64,000 bases of DNA from JBMOMT01 sp049324835 (GCA_049324835.1 JBMOMT010000022.1:54330-118329), one strand, 5' to 3'; positions 49,215 to 57,850 are shown, numbered from the stretch's first letter. The notes: generated by a model from the letters alone, not told the origin. Translations and numbers: made by a program.

Positions 49215-50366
49215 ATGTCGAATCGACTCTTGAGAGCCATCACAACCGCCCACGGCGAGCTCGCGCTGCCGGTCTTTTTTCCGGATGCCACGCGCGCCGT
49301 GGTGCGCAGCGTCGATAGCCGCGATCTGGCGGCCTGTGGCGTGACCGGTCTGGTGGTCAACACCTTTCACCTGATGAGCCGGCCCGGCGCGGGGTTGATC
49401 AAAAGCCTGGGTGGGGTGCATCGTTTCATGGGCTGGCAGCGCCCGGTGGCCTCCGATTCGGGCGGTTTTCAGCTCATGTCGATGATCCGGGCCAATCCGC
49501 GCTACGGCACCATTTCCGAGCGGGGCATCCATTTTACCCACATCGACCGCGGCGGCGACAGGGTGCGTTTTACACCCGAAAAGAGCATGCAGGTGCAATT
49601 CGATCTGGCCGCCGACATCATGATCTGTCTGGACGATTGCCCCGGCCCCGAGGCCTCGCTGGCGGAGGTGGCCGAGTCGGTGGGGCGGACGGTGAGTTGG
49701 GCCCGCCGCTGCCGCGCCGAGTTCGATCGGTTGCTGGCGGTGGGGCGCCGGGACGGCGGCGCGCGCCCGCCGCGGGGGGGTGTGATTCAGGGTGGTTTCG
49801 ATCCTCACTGGCGGGCCGAGTGCGCCGCTGCGCTGCGCGAGATCGGCTTCGATGGTTACGGTTTTGGCGGCTGGCCGCTCGATGCGCAAGGCAAGTTGGC
49901 AGAAGAGATACTGGCGCTCACCGCCCGGTTGATGCCCGATGATCTGCCCAAGTTTGCTCTGGGGGTGGGCAAACCGGAGAACATTGTGCGCGGATTTCAG
50001 ATGGGTTATCGTATATTTGACTGCGTGCTGCCCACCCGCGACGCTCGTCACGGGCGGCTCTATGCTTTCAGCTCGCCCCATTCAGACGGCATAGACGTCT
50101 TTCAGGCCGACTTTTACCGTTTGGTTTATCCTCGCGACAAAAAACACAAGCGCGACGCCCGGCCCATCTCTGAGCTGTGCGATTGTCCCTGCTGTCGCGA
50201 CTATTCGCTGGGCTATCTGCACCATCTGTTCGAGATCGGCGATGCGCTGGCCCTGCGCCTGGCGACGTTGCACAACCTGAGCTTTTATAATCGGCTCATG
50301 GACAGGCTGAGGCGGTCACTGGCGCGTGGGTCGGAAAATGGATTGGGAGGCCACACCGATGAGTGA
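49215..50366 (+). CDS. Atypical tRNA-guanine transglycosylase family protein
   Basis: 383 aa. The TGT barrel is evident: the base Asp in VASDSGGFQLMSM, the nucleophile Asp in IFDCVLPTRDARHG, the gate KFALGVGKPENIVRGFQMG, and the zinc site CDCPCCRDYSLGYLHHLF. The segment that reads GGLxVGE in preQ1-specific bacterial enzymes is YGFGGWPLDAQGKLAEEI here, so base specificity may differ. No other queuosine genes (queA, queF) are nearby. The start at 49215 lacks a good ribosome site. The end overlaps phoB by 8 bp. Confidence 0.85.
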   Translation: MSNRLLRAITTAHGELALPVFFPDATRAVVRSVDSRDLAACGVTGLVVNTFHLMSRPGAGLIKSLGGVHRFMGWQRPVASDSGGFQLMSMIRANPRYGTISERGIHFTHIDRGGDRVRFTPEKSMQVQFDLAADIMICLDDCPGPEASLAEVAESVGRTVSWARRCRAEFDRLLAVGRRDGGARPPRGGVIQGGFDPHWRAECAAALREIGFDGYGFGGWPLDAQGKLAEEILALTARLMPDDLPKFALGVGKPENIVRGFQMGYRIFDCVLPTRDARHGRLYAFSSPHSDGIDVFQADFYRLVYPRDKKHKRDARPISELCDCPCCRDYSLGYLHHLFEIGDALALRLATLHNLSFYNRLMDRLRRSLARGSENGLGGHTDE

Positions 50367-51087
50367 AAAACTGTTGGTGGTAGAAGACGATCTGACGTTG
50401 ATGGAGACGCTGCAATACAACCTGACCCGCCAGGGCTACCAGGTTCTGACCGCCGACGATGGCTGGCAGGCGCTCGAGTTGGCCCGCCAGGAGCATCCCG
50501 ATCTGATCCTGCTGGACATCATGCTGCCCGGCCTGGATGGCCTGGAGGTGTGCCGCATCTTGCGCAAAGAGATGAACGTGCCCATCCTCATGCTCACCGC
50601 CAAAGCCGATGAGGTCGACAAGGTGGTGGGCCTGGAGATGGGGGCCGATGATTACCTGACCAAACCCTTTAGCATGCGCGAGCTGCTGGCGCGGGTCAAG
50701 GCCCAATTGCGCCGCGTGCGTCTCATTCGAGAAGAGCTGATCTCGGAAGACCAACCGCCGCTGCCAGAAGAGGGCAAAGAGAGGGTCGAGCTGCTGGCTT
50801 TTGGTGATCTGAGCGTCGATCTGAGCCGTCACGAGGTGTTGTGGCGCGGTGAATCGTTGCGCCTCAAGCCCAAAGAATACGATCTGCTCCTCTTTTTGGT
50901 GCGTAATCAGGGCATTGCCCTCTCGCGGGATCTGATCCTGGAGCGGGTTTGGGGCTGGGATTACGGCGGCGGCAGCCGCACGGTGGACGTTCACGTGCGC
51001 TGGCTGCGAGAAAAGATCGAAGACGACCCGGCCAACCCGACGCGCATCGTCACTGTGCGCGGCGTGGGTTATTGTTTCGAGGGGTAG
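50359..51087 (+). CDS. phoB: PhoB-like OmpR-family response regulator
   Basis: 242 aa from the ATG at 50359 (GGGAGG upstream). The receiver domain has the acidic pair VVEDD, the phosphoacceptor Asp in LILLDIMLPG, Thr in MLTAKAD and Lys in LTKPFSMREL. The C-terminal winged helix has the recognition region TVDVHVRWLREKIEDDPANP and ends IVTVRGVGYCFEG. The Pho role follows from the histidine kinase encoded next and from three 11-bp-phased TTAACA-type boxes upstream of the small RNA, pstS and surE. The link between this regulator and those boxes is inference. Confidence 0.88.
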   Translation: MSEKLLVVEDDLTLMETLQYNLTRQGYQVLTADDGWQALELARQEHPDLILLDIMLPGLDGLEVCRILRKEMNVPILMLTAKADEVDKVVGLEMGADDYLTKPFSMRELLARVKAQLRRVRLIREELISEDQPPLPEEGKERVELLAFGDLSVDLSRHEVLWRGESLRLKPKEYDLLLFLVRNQGIALSRDLILERVWGWDYGGGSRTVDVHVRWLREKIEDDPANPTRIVTVRGVGYCFEG

Positions 51088-51090
51088 GCC

Positions 51091-52860
51091 ATGCATTTCG
51101 GGAGCATTCGCTGGCGCATCGCTGTGCCCTATGTGGCGCTGATCCTGGCGACCATGTTGGGGCTGACGGTTTACGTGTCGGATCAACTGCGCCGGCTGCG
51201 TCTGGCCGATCTGGAAGGCCAACTGCTGGCCGAGGCGCGGCTGGTAGCCGACCGGGTGGCTCCACTGCTGCAAGAATCGACAGACCTCACGACGTTGGAT
51301 GCGTTGATAAAACATTGGTCGCAACTGCTGGAAGCGCGCATCACCGTCATCGCCGCCGACGGTACCGTGCTGGCCGACTCGCACGCCGAGCGATCCAGGA
51401 TGGATAATCATCTGGATCGGCCTGAGGTGCAGCAGGCTCTTGAAGAGGGCCTGGGTCGTAGCAGTCGTCTGAGCCTGACGATGGGCTTTGAGATGATGTA
51501 CGTGGCCGTGCCGGTGCTCACCGAACAGCAGGTGAGCGGCATTGCGCGCGTTGCCCTTCCGTTGGAGCAAGTACAGGCCAGTGTGGGACGGCTGCGCCAG
51601 ACGGTGCTGACCGCCGCCGCGGCGGCGGTGCTGTTGGCCATTCTGCTGGCCGTGCTCATTGCCCAACGCACCACCGATCCGGTGCGCCAGCTAACCCAGG
51701 TGGCCGGTCGGCTGGCGGAAGGAGATTTGAACGTCCGGCTGCTGCCCCGCACCCACGACGAAGTGGGCCAGTTGACGCGCGCCTTTAACCTCATGGCCGG
51801 CCAGCTTCGGGATCAGGTGGCCGGTTTGGCCGGCGAACAGGGGCGGCTGGCTGCCGTCATGGAGCACATGGCCGATGGCGTGTTGATCACCGACAATGCC
51901 GGCCGGGTTCGTCTGATCAACCCGGCTGCTGCCCAATTGTTAGAAGTGTCCGAGCCGGAGGCGCTTGGCAGGACTTTTGCCCAGGTGGTGCGGCATCACC
52001 AGCTCATCGAGCTGTGGCAGCGCTGCCGCGATCAGAGCGAAGAACAGATCTCGACGGTCGAGATCGGTTACAAAGGGTTGTTTCTTCAGGCCATCGTGAC
52101 GCCGTTTCGGGAGGCAGCGGCGCAGAGTTACCTGCTCATTCTGCAAGACCTGACACGCATCCGGCGGCTGGAGACGGTGCGCCGCGATTTCATCAGCAAT
52201 ATCTCGCACGAGCTGCGCACACCTCTGGCCGGCTTGAGAGCTCTGGTGGATACGCTGCGTGATGGGGCGCTGGAAGACCCACCGGCGGCCCGCCATTTTT
52301 TGGACCGCATGGAGACCGAGGTAGACGCGCTGACACAGATGGTGCGAGAGCTGTTGGAATTGTCGCGCATCGAGTCGGGTCAGGCGCCGCTGCGTCTGGC
52401 GGCCAGGCCAGTGGCCGAGGTGCTGGTATCGCCGGTGGATCGGTTGCTGCCGCAGGCGGAACGGGCGGGCTTGAGTCTGGTCATCGATCTGCCGCCCGAC
52501 TTGCCTGCCGTCTGGGCCGATGCCGAGCGTGTGGGGCAGGTGATGAGCAACCTGGTGCACAACGCCATCAAGTTCACGCCAGAGGGCGGGCGGGTGACGG
52601 TATCGGCGGCGGTGCGTGCAGACGAGGTGATCGTATCGGTGCACGACACCGGGGTGGGCATTCCGGCGGAGGACCTGGCGCGCATTTTCGAGCGTTTTTA
52701 CAAGTCGGATCGGGCGCGAAGTGGCGGCGGGAGCGGTCTGGGGCTGGCCATTGCCAAGCACATCGTTCAGGGGCATGGCGGGCGCATCTGGGTTGAGAGC
52801 CTGGAAGGACAGGGCAGCACGTTCCATTTTTCGTTGTCGGTGGCCGAGGACAACGGCTGA
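51091..52860 (+). CDS. phoR: PhoR-like sensor histidine kinase
   Basis: 589 aa. TM1 (IAVPYVALILATMLGLTVYV), a Cache-like external domain (about 35-165), TM2 (VLTAAAAAVLLAILLAVLIA), HAMP (RTTDPVRQLTQVAGRLAEGD), PAS (EHMADGVLITDNAGRVRLINPAA), HisKA with FISNISHELRTPLAGL (phospho-His) and HATPase_c (VMSNLVHNAIKFTPEGG, VHDTGVGIPAEDLARIFERFYKSD, GGGSGLGLAIAKHIV). The layout is that of Gram-positive-type PhoR/WalK. It begins 3 bp after phoB. Confidence 0.9.
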   Translation: MHFGSIRWRIAVPYVALILATMLGLTVYVSDQLRRLRLADLEGQLLAEARLVADRVAPLLQESTDLTTLDALIKHWSQLLEARITVIAADGTVLADSHAERSRMDNHLDRPEVQQALEEGLGRSSRLSLTMGFEMMYVAVPVLTEQQVSGIARVALPLEQVQASVGRLRQTVLTAAAAAVLLAILLAVLIAQRTTDPVRQLTQVAGRLAEGDLNVRLLPRTHDEVGQLTRAFNLMAGQLRDQVAGLAGEQGRLAAVMEHMADGVLITDNAGRVRLINPAAAQLLEVSEPEALGRTFAQVVRHHQLIELWQRCRDQSEEQISTVEIGYKGLFLQAIVTPFREAAAQSYLLILQDLTRIRRLETVRRDFISNISHELRTPLAGLRALVDTLRDGALEDPPAARHFLDRMETEVDALTQMVRELLELSRIESGQAPLRLAARPVAEVLVSPVDRLLPQAERAGLSLVIDLPPDLPAVWADAERVGQVMSNLVHNAIKFTPEGGRVTVSAAVRADEVIVSVHDTGVGIPAEDLARIFERFYKSDRARSGGGSGLGLAIAKHIVQGHGGRIWVESLEGQGSTFHFSLSVAEDNG

Positions 52861-52880
52861 AAGCTGCGGCCGGCTTTTTC

Positions 52881-52934
52881 TTAACCAGACTTTAACAGGC
52901 TCTTAAACAAAGTTTAATGTGACTGTGGTATGCT
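52881..52934 (+). promoter_or_regulatory. Pho box 1 and promoter of the small RNA
   Basis: Four TTAACA-like boxes lie at an exact 11-bp interval: TTAACC (52881), TTAACA (52892), TTAAAC (52903) and TTAATG (52914). A -10 box TATGCT (52929-52934) starts 9 bp after the last box. No -35 is present, as expected for an activator-dependent promoter. Confidence 0.8.
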
Positions 52935-52940
52935 CAAGGC

Positions 52941-53047
52941 AGGTGTGTGGGTTTTCAACTGTCTCGATGCGAGAGCCAGGCAATTTCGTTTCTCCTCCTT
53001 TTCAGTTGAGAGCCAGGGATAGGGGCCCTGGCTCTCTTGTTTTTTTT
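52941..53047 (+). ncRNA. Putative Pho-regulated small RNA with CU-rich anti-SD loop
   Basis: About 105 nt from the expected start to the end of an intrinsic terminator, with no open frame of note. Elements: TCAACTG (52955-52961) pairs with CAGTTGA (53003-53009). TCTCG-ATG-CGAGA is a small hairpin (52962-52974). The CU-rich segment TTTCTCCTCCTTTTC (52989-53003) lies unpaired between stems and is complementary to AGGAGG-type ribosome sites, including that of pstS. The terminator's 5' arm GAGAGCCAGG is duplicated at 52971-52980, allowing an alternative pairing. Nothing else separates phoR from the pstS promoter. Confidence 0.65.
53008..53047 (+). terminator. Intrinsic terminator of the small RNA
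   Basis: GAGAGCCAGGG (53008-53018) pairs with CCCTGGCTCTC (53026-53036), followed by TTGTTTTTTTT. Confidence 0.93.
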
Positions 53048-53057
53048 CGAGGGCGCG

Positions 53058-53133
53058 TTAATGAAACGTTAACATGCCTTTAACAATACGTTAACCTGGC
53101 TTTCACAGAATATTAATCGGCCTGTGATATGAT
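53058..53133 (+). promoter_or_regulatory. Pho box 2 and promoter of pstS
   Basis: Six boxes with exact 11-bp phase: TTAATG (53058), TTAACA (53069), TTAACA (53080), TTAACC (53091), TTCACA (53102) and TTAATC (53113). The -10 TATGAT (53128-53133) starts 9 bp after the last box. The spacing resembles the direct repeats bound by PhoB/PhoP regulators; the TTAACA core is like that of Bacillus PhoP. Confidence 0.88.
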
Positions 53134-53177
53134 GCTGCTGTGTCAATACTCTGAATACAACACAAGGAGGAAAAGAA

Positions 53178-54074
53178 ATGCGTCGAGTTTTGTTTGTCAG
53201 TCTGCTGATCGCAGCGTTGCTGCTTTCGGCATGCGGTACGGCGGAGCCTACTCAGGCGCCGACCAAAGCGGCGGAGGCGACCAACACGCCGGCACCTGTC
53301 GCGAGTGGTGGTTTGTCCGGTCAGTTGCAGTTGGCCGGTTCGACAACGGTGCAGCCGTTGGCGGAAGAGTTGGGTGAAGTGTTCATGACCAAGAACCCTG
53401 ATGTGGTGATCGAGATTCAGGGTGGCGGGTCGAGTGTGGGTGTGACATCGGCCGGCGAGGGGACGGTGGACATTGGCAACGCCTCGCGGGCGATCAAGGA
53501 TTCCGAGTTCGAAAAGTTCCCCGAGTTGAAGGTGTTCACCATTGCCTACGACGGCATTGCCATCGTCACCCATCCTGACATCGAGGTGCCCACTTTGAGT
53601 GTGGAGCAGGTGCGCGATATCTTTGCCGGTGACATCACCAACTTTAGCCAGGTAGGCGGCCCAGACGCGCCGATCACAGTGGTATCGCGTGAGGAAGGCT
53701 CTGGCACGCGGGCGGCGTTCGAAGAGCTGGTGATGGCGTACAAGGATGCTGCGGGTGAATCGCAGGAAAAAGAGATCTATGAAAAGGCGTTGTTGCAGCA
53801 GTCGAACGGTCAGGTGCGGACGACGGTTTCGACGACGCCCAACTCGATCGCTTACCTGTCCTTTGGTTTTCTGGACGAAAGCACCAGGCAAGTGGCCATC
53901 GATGGTGTTGCGCCCAACCCGGAGAACGTCAAGAACGGTAGCTATTCCATCTTTCGGCCCTTGAACATGCTGACCAACGGCGCGCCGGGCGAGCTGGCAC
54001 AGGCCTTCCTCGACTTTATCCTGGGCGCGGAGGGTCAGGCTATCGTGGCCCAAGAGTACATCACGGTCGATTAG
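53178..54074 (+). CDS. pstS: Phosphate ABC transporter substrate-binding lipoprotein
   Basis: 298 aa. The lipoprotein signal has lipobox LLSAC (Cys 20), followed by a Thr/Pro/Ala-rich linker. The binding protein proper has the phosphate-loop features LAGSTTVQPLAEELGEVF, IQGGGSSVGVTSAGEGTVDIGNASRAIKDSE and VVSREEGSGTRAAFEELV. AGGAGGAAAAG precedes the ATG. It captures phosphate outside the membrane for PstCAB. It has the strongest Pho box in the window, and a hairpin after the stop probably lowers downstream expression. Confidence 0.95.
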   Translation: MRRVLFVSLLIAALLLSACGTAEPTQAPTKAAEATNTPAPVASGGLSGQLQLAGSTTVQPLAEELGEVFMTKNPDVVIEIQGGGSSVGVTSAGEGTVDIGNASRAIKDSEFEKFPELKVFTIAYDGIAIVTHPDIEVPTLSVEQVRDIFAGDITNFSQVGGPDAPITVVSREEGSGTRAAFEELVMAYKDAAGESQEKEIYEKALLQQSNGQVRTTVSTTPNSIAYLSFGFLDESTRQVAIDGVAPNPENVKNGSYSIFRPLNMLTNGAPGELAQAFLDFILGAEGQAIVAQEYITVD

Positions 54075-54091
54075 TGGCGTGATCGAGTCTG

Positions 54092-54134
54092 GAGGGGGTA
54101 CAATCTGATGTGCCCCCTCTTGATGCTGTTTTTT
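54092..54134 (+). terminator. Attenuating hairpin between pstS and pstC
   Basis: GAGGGGG (54092-54098) and CCCCCTC (54113-54119) form a stem; six T follow at 54129-54134 after a 9-nt gap. Likely a partial terminator that keeps pstS expression above that of the permease genes. Confidence 0.55.
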
Positions 54135-54148
54135 GACAGGGGTGCAAG

Positions 54149-55513
54149 ATGACCATGGAAGCCGAGAAAGCCAAGACAAGCCGTCGGGTCCAGTTTCTGA
54201 TTATCGGTGTGGCTGTTCTACTGGGGGTGGCTGCCGTTGTTTTGGCGGTGGGTGGTATGGTCCTCAGCATGCGGGGTGAGGGCGGTCTGAGCAAAAACCT
54301 GGACACATTGCTGGCTGGGGTTTTGGTGGCCGGTATGTGTGGCTGGCTGGCGTGGGGTATGTGGCGCCGGCAAAACTGGGCCCGGACAGCGCTCATGCTC
54401 GTGCTGGTGATGGTGGGGCTGTATTTCGGTGTGACGGTGGTGTTTGACGTGGCGGCGCAGATCTTTGGCGGCGAGGAGGTGGTGCCGGTCGGCGACATCT
54501 TGGGCATTACCTTCAAGGGCCTGTTGAGGGTGATCGTCACTGGCGCTGCGCCGGGGGCGGTGATTTACATCCTGGTGGTGTTGGGCTTTTATTTTGAAGA
54601 GAGCGTGGGGCAACGCAACTTTGTCGATCGCGGCGTGCGTTATCTGTTGATCGCCATGGCGTTGAGCGCCGTTTTCATCGTTTTTTTGATCATCCTGTTT
54701 ACGTTGATCGAGGCCTGGCCGTCCATCGAAGAGGTGGGCCTGGATACCATGCTGCTGGGCACGGTGTGGCGACCAGGCTCGATCATTGGCACCGAAAAGG
54801 CTCAGTTTGGCCTGCTGCCGATGATCGTGGGCTCGGTTTTGAGCACGTTCGGGGCGGTGCTGCTGGGCGTGCCGTTGTCCATCGGCACAGCCATCCTGCT
54901 GGCCGAGGTGGCGCCACCCCTGGTGCGCGAGATCGTCCGCCCGGCGGTGGAGCTGCTGGCGGGCATTCCGTCGGTGGTTTACGGGCTTTTTGGTATGGTC
55001 GTGCTGGCGCCGCTGATCCAGAAATTGCAGGTGCCCTACAACACCGGTTACAGCCTGTTGAACGGCTCGGTGATCCTGGCGGTGATGATCTTGCCCACTG
55101 TGACCAACATCGCCGAGGATGCCATCCGCGCCGTGCCGCAGAGTTATAGACAGGGCTCGCTGGCGCTGGGCGCAACCCACTGGCAGACGATCCGGTCGGT
55201 GATTCTACCGGCGGCCCGCTCCGGCATCGTGGCGGCAGTGATTCTGGGCATCGGGCGGGCGTTGGGTGAGACGATGGCGATCATCATGGTCAGTGGTAAT
55301 TCGATCGCCTTTCCTGCGCCGCTGAACAACAACCCGTTGACCATTCTGTTGAGTCCTTTCCGCAGCCTGACGGGCAACGTGGCGGTAGAGATCAACTATG
55401 CGGCCGGGGCGCATCGCAGCGCGCTGTTTTTCACCGGTGTGTTGCTGTTTGGCATGATCTTGCTGGTGAACAGCCTGGCGCGCTATCTGATGAGAGAGCG
55501 CCTGTCTTCTTGA
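54149..55513 (+). CDS. pstC: Phosphate ABC transporter permease PstC, N-terminally extended
   Basis: 454 aa, about 140 residues longer than most PstC. The extra N-terminal part holds four membrane helices (FLIIGVAVLLGVAAVVLAVGG, LDTLLAGVLVAGMCGWLAWGM, ALMLVLVMVGLYFGVTVVFDVA, VIYILVVLGFYFEE). The canonical permease follows: YLLIAMALSAVFIVFLIILFTLIE, VGSVLSTFGAVLLGVPLSIGTAILLAEV and the EAA loop RAVPQSYRQGSLALGATHWQTIRSVILPAARSGI. It pairs with PstA. Confidence 0.93.
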   Translation: MTMEAEKAKTSRRVQFLIIGVAVLLGVAAVVLAVGGMVLSMRGEGGLSKNLDTLLAGVLVAGMCGWLAWGMWRRQNWARTALMLVLVMVGLYFGVTVVFDVAAQIFGGEEVVPVGDILGITFKGLLRVIVTGAAPGAVIYILVVLGFYFEESVGQRNFVDRGVRYLLIAMALSAVFIVFLIILFTLIEAWPSIEEVGLDTMLLGTVWRPGSIIGTEKAQFGLLPMIVGSVLSTFGAVLLGVPLSIGTAILLAEVAPPLVREIVRPAVELLAGIPSVVYGLFGMVVLAPLIQKLQVPYNTGYSLLNGSVILAVMILPTVTNIAEDAIRAVPQSYRQGSLALGATHWQTIRSVILPAARSGIVAAVILGIGRALGETMAIIMVSGNSIAFPAPLNNNPLTILLSPFRSLTGNVAVEINYAAGAHRSALFFTGVLLFGMILLVNSLARYLMRERLSS

Positions 55514-55523
55514 GGAGGAAATC

Positions 55524-56456
55524 ATGGCGTCGCAGGTGACGGAGGTGGGGATGGAGCGAACGGCCATAGGACGGCGGACTGGCAATCTGATGCAGCGCAA
55601 ATTCGCTCAGAGAGTGGCTTTTGGTCTGTTCTGGCTGGCCGGGTTTTTGGCAGTGGCCGCGCTGGTGTGGATCGTGGGTTACGTTCTGGTGCAGGGGGTA
55701 CAGGTGATCAACCTGGAATTCCTGACCACGCGGCCGGCCGGTGGGGTTTCCGGCGAAGGCGGCATGTCCACGACGATCGTCACCACGCTCTATCTGGTGG
55801 TGCTGACCATTGTCATCGCCACGCCTTTGGGCGTGGGCGCGGCTGTGTATCTGGTGGAATATGCCAACGATGCCCGCCGCGAGAATCCCTGGTTAGGCCG
55901 TCTGATCACCGTGTCCCGCACGGGTGTCGAAATCCTGGCCGGGGTGCCGTCGATCATTTTTGGTCTGTTTGGTTTTGCGCTGTTTGTATCGGCCTTGAAA
56001 CTCAAGTTTTCGTTGCTTTCGGCGGGTTTGAGCGGGGCGTGCCTCATTTTACCGGTGATCATTCGCACCTCGGAAGAGGCGCTGTTGGCTGTGCCGCGGT
56101 CTTATCGCGAGGGCAGCCTGGCGCTGGGGGCCACCAAGTGGCAGACCGTCACCAGTGTGGTGCTGCCGGCGGCCCTGCCGGGCATTGTCACCGGCGTCGT
56201 GCTCAGCGTGGGGCGCATCGTGGCCGAAACGGCCATCTTTTGGGTCACTCTGGGTGGCAGTTATCGCCTGCCGACGAGTTTAAAATCGGCGGGTCGCTCG
56301 ATGGCCCTGCACGTGTACATGCTGGCTACCGAGACGCGCGCTTTTGAAAAGGCCATGGGCACGGCGGCCATTCTGATCGCCACCATCATCGTGCTCAACC
56401 TGGTCATCAACGTGACCTCGCGTCGTTTCGCCGCGCGCATGATGGGCAGAAAGTAG
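55524..56456 (+). CDS. pstA: Phosphate ABC transporter permease PstA
   Basis: 310 aa; GAGGAGG precedes the ATG. Six helices are expected, with the first at VAFGLFWLAGFLAVAALVWIVGYV. Family features are FLTTRPAGGVSGEGGMSTTIVTTL, GVPSIIFGLFGFALFV and the EAA loop LLAVPRSYREGSLALGATKWQTVTSVVLPAALPGIVTG. It starts 10 bp after pstC. Confidence 0.95.
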   Translation: MASQVTEVGMERTAIGRRTGNLMQRKFAQRVAFGLFWLAGFLAVAALVWIVGYVLVQGVQVINLEFLTTRPAGGVSGEGGMSTTIVTTLYLVVLTIVIATPLGVGAAVYLVEYANDARRENPWLGRLITVSRTGVEILAGVPSIIFGLFGFALFVSALKLKFSLLSAGLSGACLILPVIIRTSEEALLAVPRSYREGSLALGATKWQTVTSVVLPAALPGIVTGVVLSVGRIVAETAIFWVTLGGSYRLPTSLKSAGRSMALHVYMLATETRAFEKAMGTAAILIATIIVLNLVINVTSRRFAARMMGRK

Positions 56457-56461
56457 GAGAG

Positions 56462-57235
56462 ATGGCATCGAATCAGACCAAACTTCAGGTCAAGAATTTC
56501 AGCATTTTTTACGGCGGCTTTCAGGCGCTGCGCGACGTGACGGTGGATATGCCGGTTCACCAGATCACCTCGATCATCGGCCCTTCTGGCTGCGGCAAGA
56601 GCACCTTTTTGCGGGCTTTTAACCGCATGAACGATCTGATCCCCACCACGCGCGCCGAGGGCCAGATCTTGATGGACGGCCAAGATCTCTATGGTGTCGA
56701 TGTGGTCGAGTTGCGCAAACGGGTGGGCATGGTGTTTCAGCGGCCCAATCCGTTTCCCAAGACCATCTTTGACAACGTGGCCTACGGGCCGCGTTCCCAC
56801 GGCCTGCGCGACAAAAGCAGGCTGGCCGAGATTGTGGAGCACAGTCTACGCCAGGCGGCTTTGTGGGACGAGGTGAAGGACAGTCTGGATAAATCGGGTC
56901 TGGCGCTCTCTGGCGGGCAGCAGCAGCGGTTGTGCATCGCGCGGGCGCTGGCCGTGGAGCCGGAGGTCATCTTGATGGACGAACCGGCCTCGGCGCTGGA
57001 TCCCATCGCTACCTTACGCATCGAGGAATTGATCCAGACGCTGAAAAAAGATTACACCATCGTCATCGTCACCCACAACATGCAGCAGGCGGCGCGGGCC
57101 TCCGATTACACCACCTTCTTTAACATGGCCGAAGACCGCGCCGGTTACCTGGTGGAGCACGGGCCGACGCGAGAGATTTTCACCAACCCCCGGGAAAAGC
57201 TGACAGAAGACTATATCACCGGACGGTTCGGTTAA
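56462..57235 (+). CDS. pstB: Phosphate ABC transporter ATPase PstB
   Basis: 257 aa. Walker A is GPSGCGKSTFLRAFNRMNDL (PstB-typical), the Q-loop region is VGMVFQRPNPFPKTIFDNVAYGPR, the signature is LALSGGQQQRLCIARALAVEPEVILMDEPASALDP, and the switch is IVIVTHNMQQAARASDYTTFF. It starts 5 bp after pstA. It energises phosphate import and, with PhoU, takes part in signalling to PhoR. Confidence 0.97.
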   Translation: MASNQTKLQVKNFSIFYGGFQALRDVTVDMPVHQITSIIGPSGCGKSTFLRAFNRMNDLIPTTRAEGQILMDGQDLYGVDVVELRKRVGMVFQRPNPFPKTIFDNVAYGPRSHGLRDKSRLAEIVEHSLRQAALWDEVKDSLDKSGLALSGGQQQRLCIARALAVEPEVILMDEPASALDPIATLRIEELIQTLKKDYTIVIVTHNMQQAARASDYTTFFNMAEDRAGYLVEHGPTREIFTNPREKLTEDYITGRFG

Positions 57236-57289
57236 TCGTAAGGACTTTATCACCTTCTTTCACCTCTTTCTTTTCCGCGGTTGGGCTTG

Positions 57290-57313
57290 GGAGAGGGGAG
57301 AAATCCCCTCTCC
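57290..57313 (+). terminator. GC-rich hairpin after pstB
   Basis: GGAGAGGGGA (57290-57299) and TCCCCTCTCC (57304-57313) form a 10-bp stem with a 4-nt loop. There is no T-run, so it may stabilise the pstB mRNA end or cause pausing rather than terminate. Confidence 0.45.
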
Positions 57314-57406
57314 GGGCCCTATCTGGGGAGAGCGGGTTGCCTCACGGTAGGTTTTTTTCTGGCAGCGAGTGAGGGGTGGGGAAAACGGGTTTCTGGAGTT
57401 CTGAGC

Positions 57407-57832
57407 TTGGTAGACTCGAGACGACAGGTTTTGTTCCTATGCACGGGCAATTCGTGCCGCAGTCAGATGGCCGAAGGGCTGGTGAATCACTTTCTCGGCG
57501 ACGAATGGCAGGCTCACTCGGCCGGCACGGCGCCTGCCGGTTATGTGCATCCCCTGGCCATCCAGGTCATGGCCGAGTTGGGCATCGACATCTCGGCCCA
57601 GCGCTCCAAATCGACCGACGAGTTCCGGGCGACCGAATTCGACACGGTGGTGACGGTGTGCGACGCCGCCGCCGAGAATTGCCCGATCTGGTTGGGTCGC
57701 GGCCATCGGGAGCACATTGGCTTTCTGGATCCGGCCCAGGCCGGCGGCAGCCAGGCCGAACGGCTGGCTGTCTTTCGCCAGGTGCGAGATGAAATTCGGC
57801 AGCGTGTGCTGGGTTATCTCGACGACGAGTGA
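57407..57832 (+). CDS. ArsC-type low-molecular-weight phosphatase (arsenate reductase-like)
   Basis: 141 aa from a TTG at 57407, chosen because GGAG lies 8 bp upstream and the product then begins VDSRRQVLFLCTGNSCRSQMAEG; the longer frame runs through the hairpin. The P-loop CTGNSCRS with Cys and Arg, and the second active-site stretch VVTVCDAAAENCPIW with two Cys, match thioredoxin-linked arsenate reductases rather than plain tyrosine phosphatases. Placed between pstB and phoU, it would deal with arsenate imported by the phosphate transporter during starvation. Confidence 0.85.
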   Translation: MVDSRRQVLFLCTGNSCRSQMAEGLVNHFLGDEWQAHSAGTAPAGYVHPLAIQVMAELGIDISAQRSKSTDEFRATEFDTVVTVCDAAAENCPIWLGRGHREHIGFLDPAQAGGSQAERLAVFRQVRDEIRQRVLGYLDDE

Positions 57833-57850
57833 TGAGCGCCTGGGGGAGTA

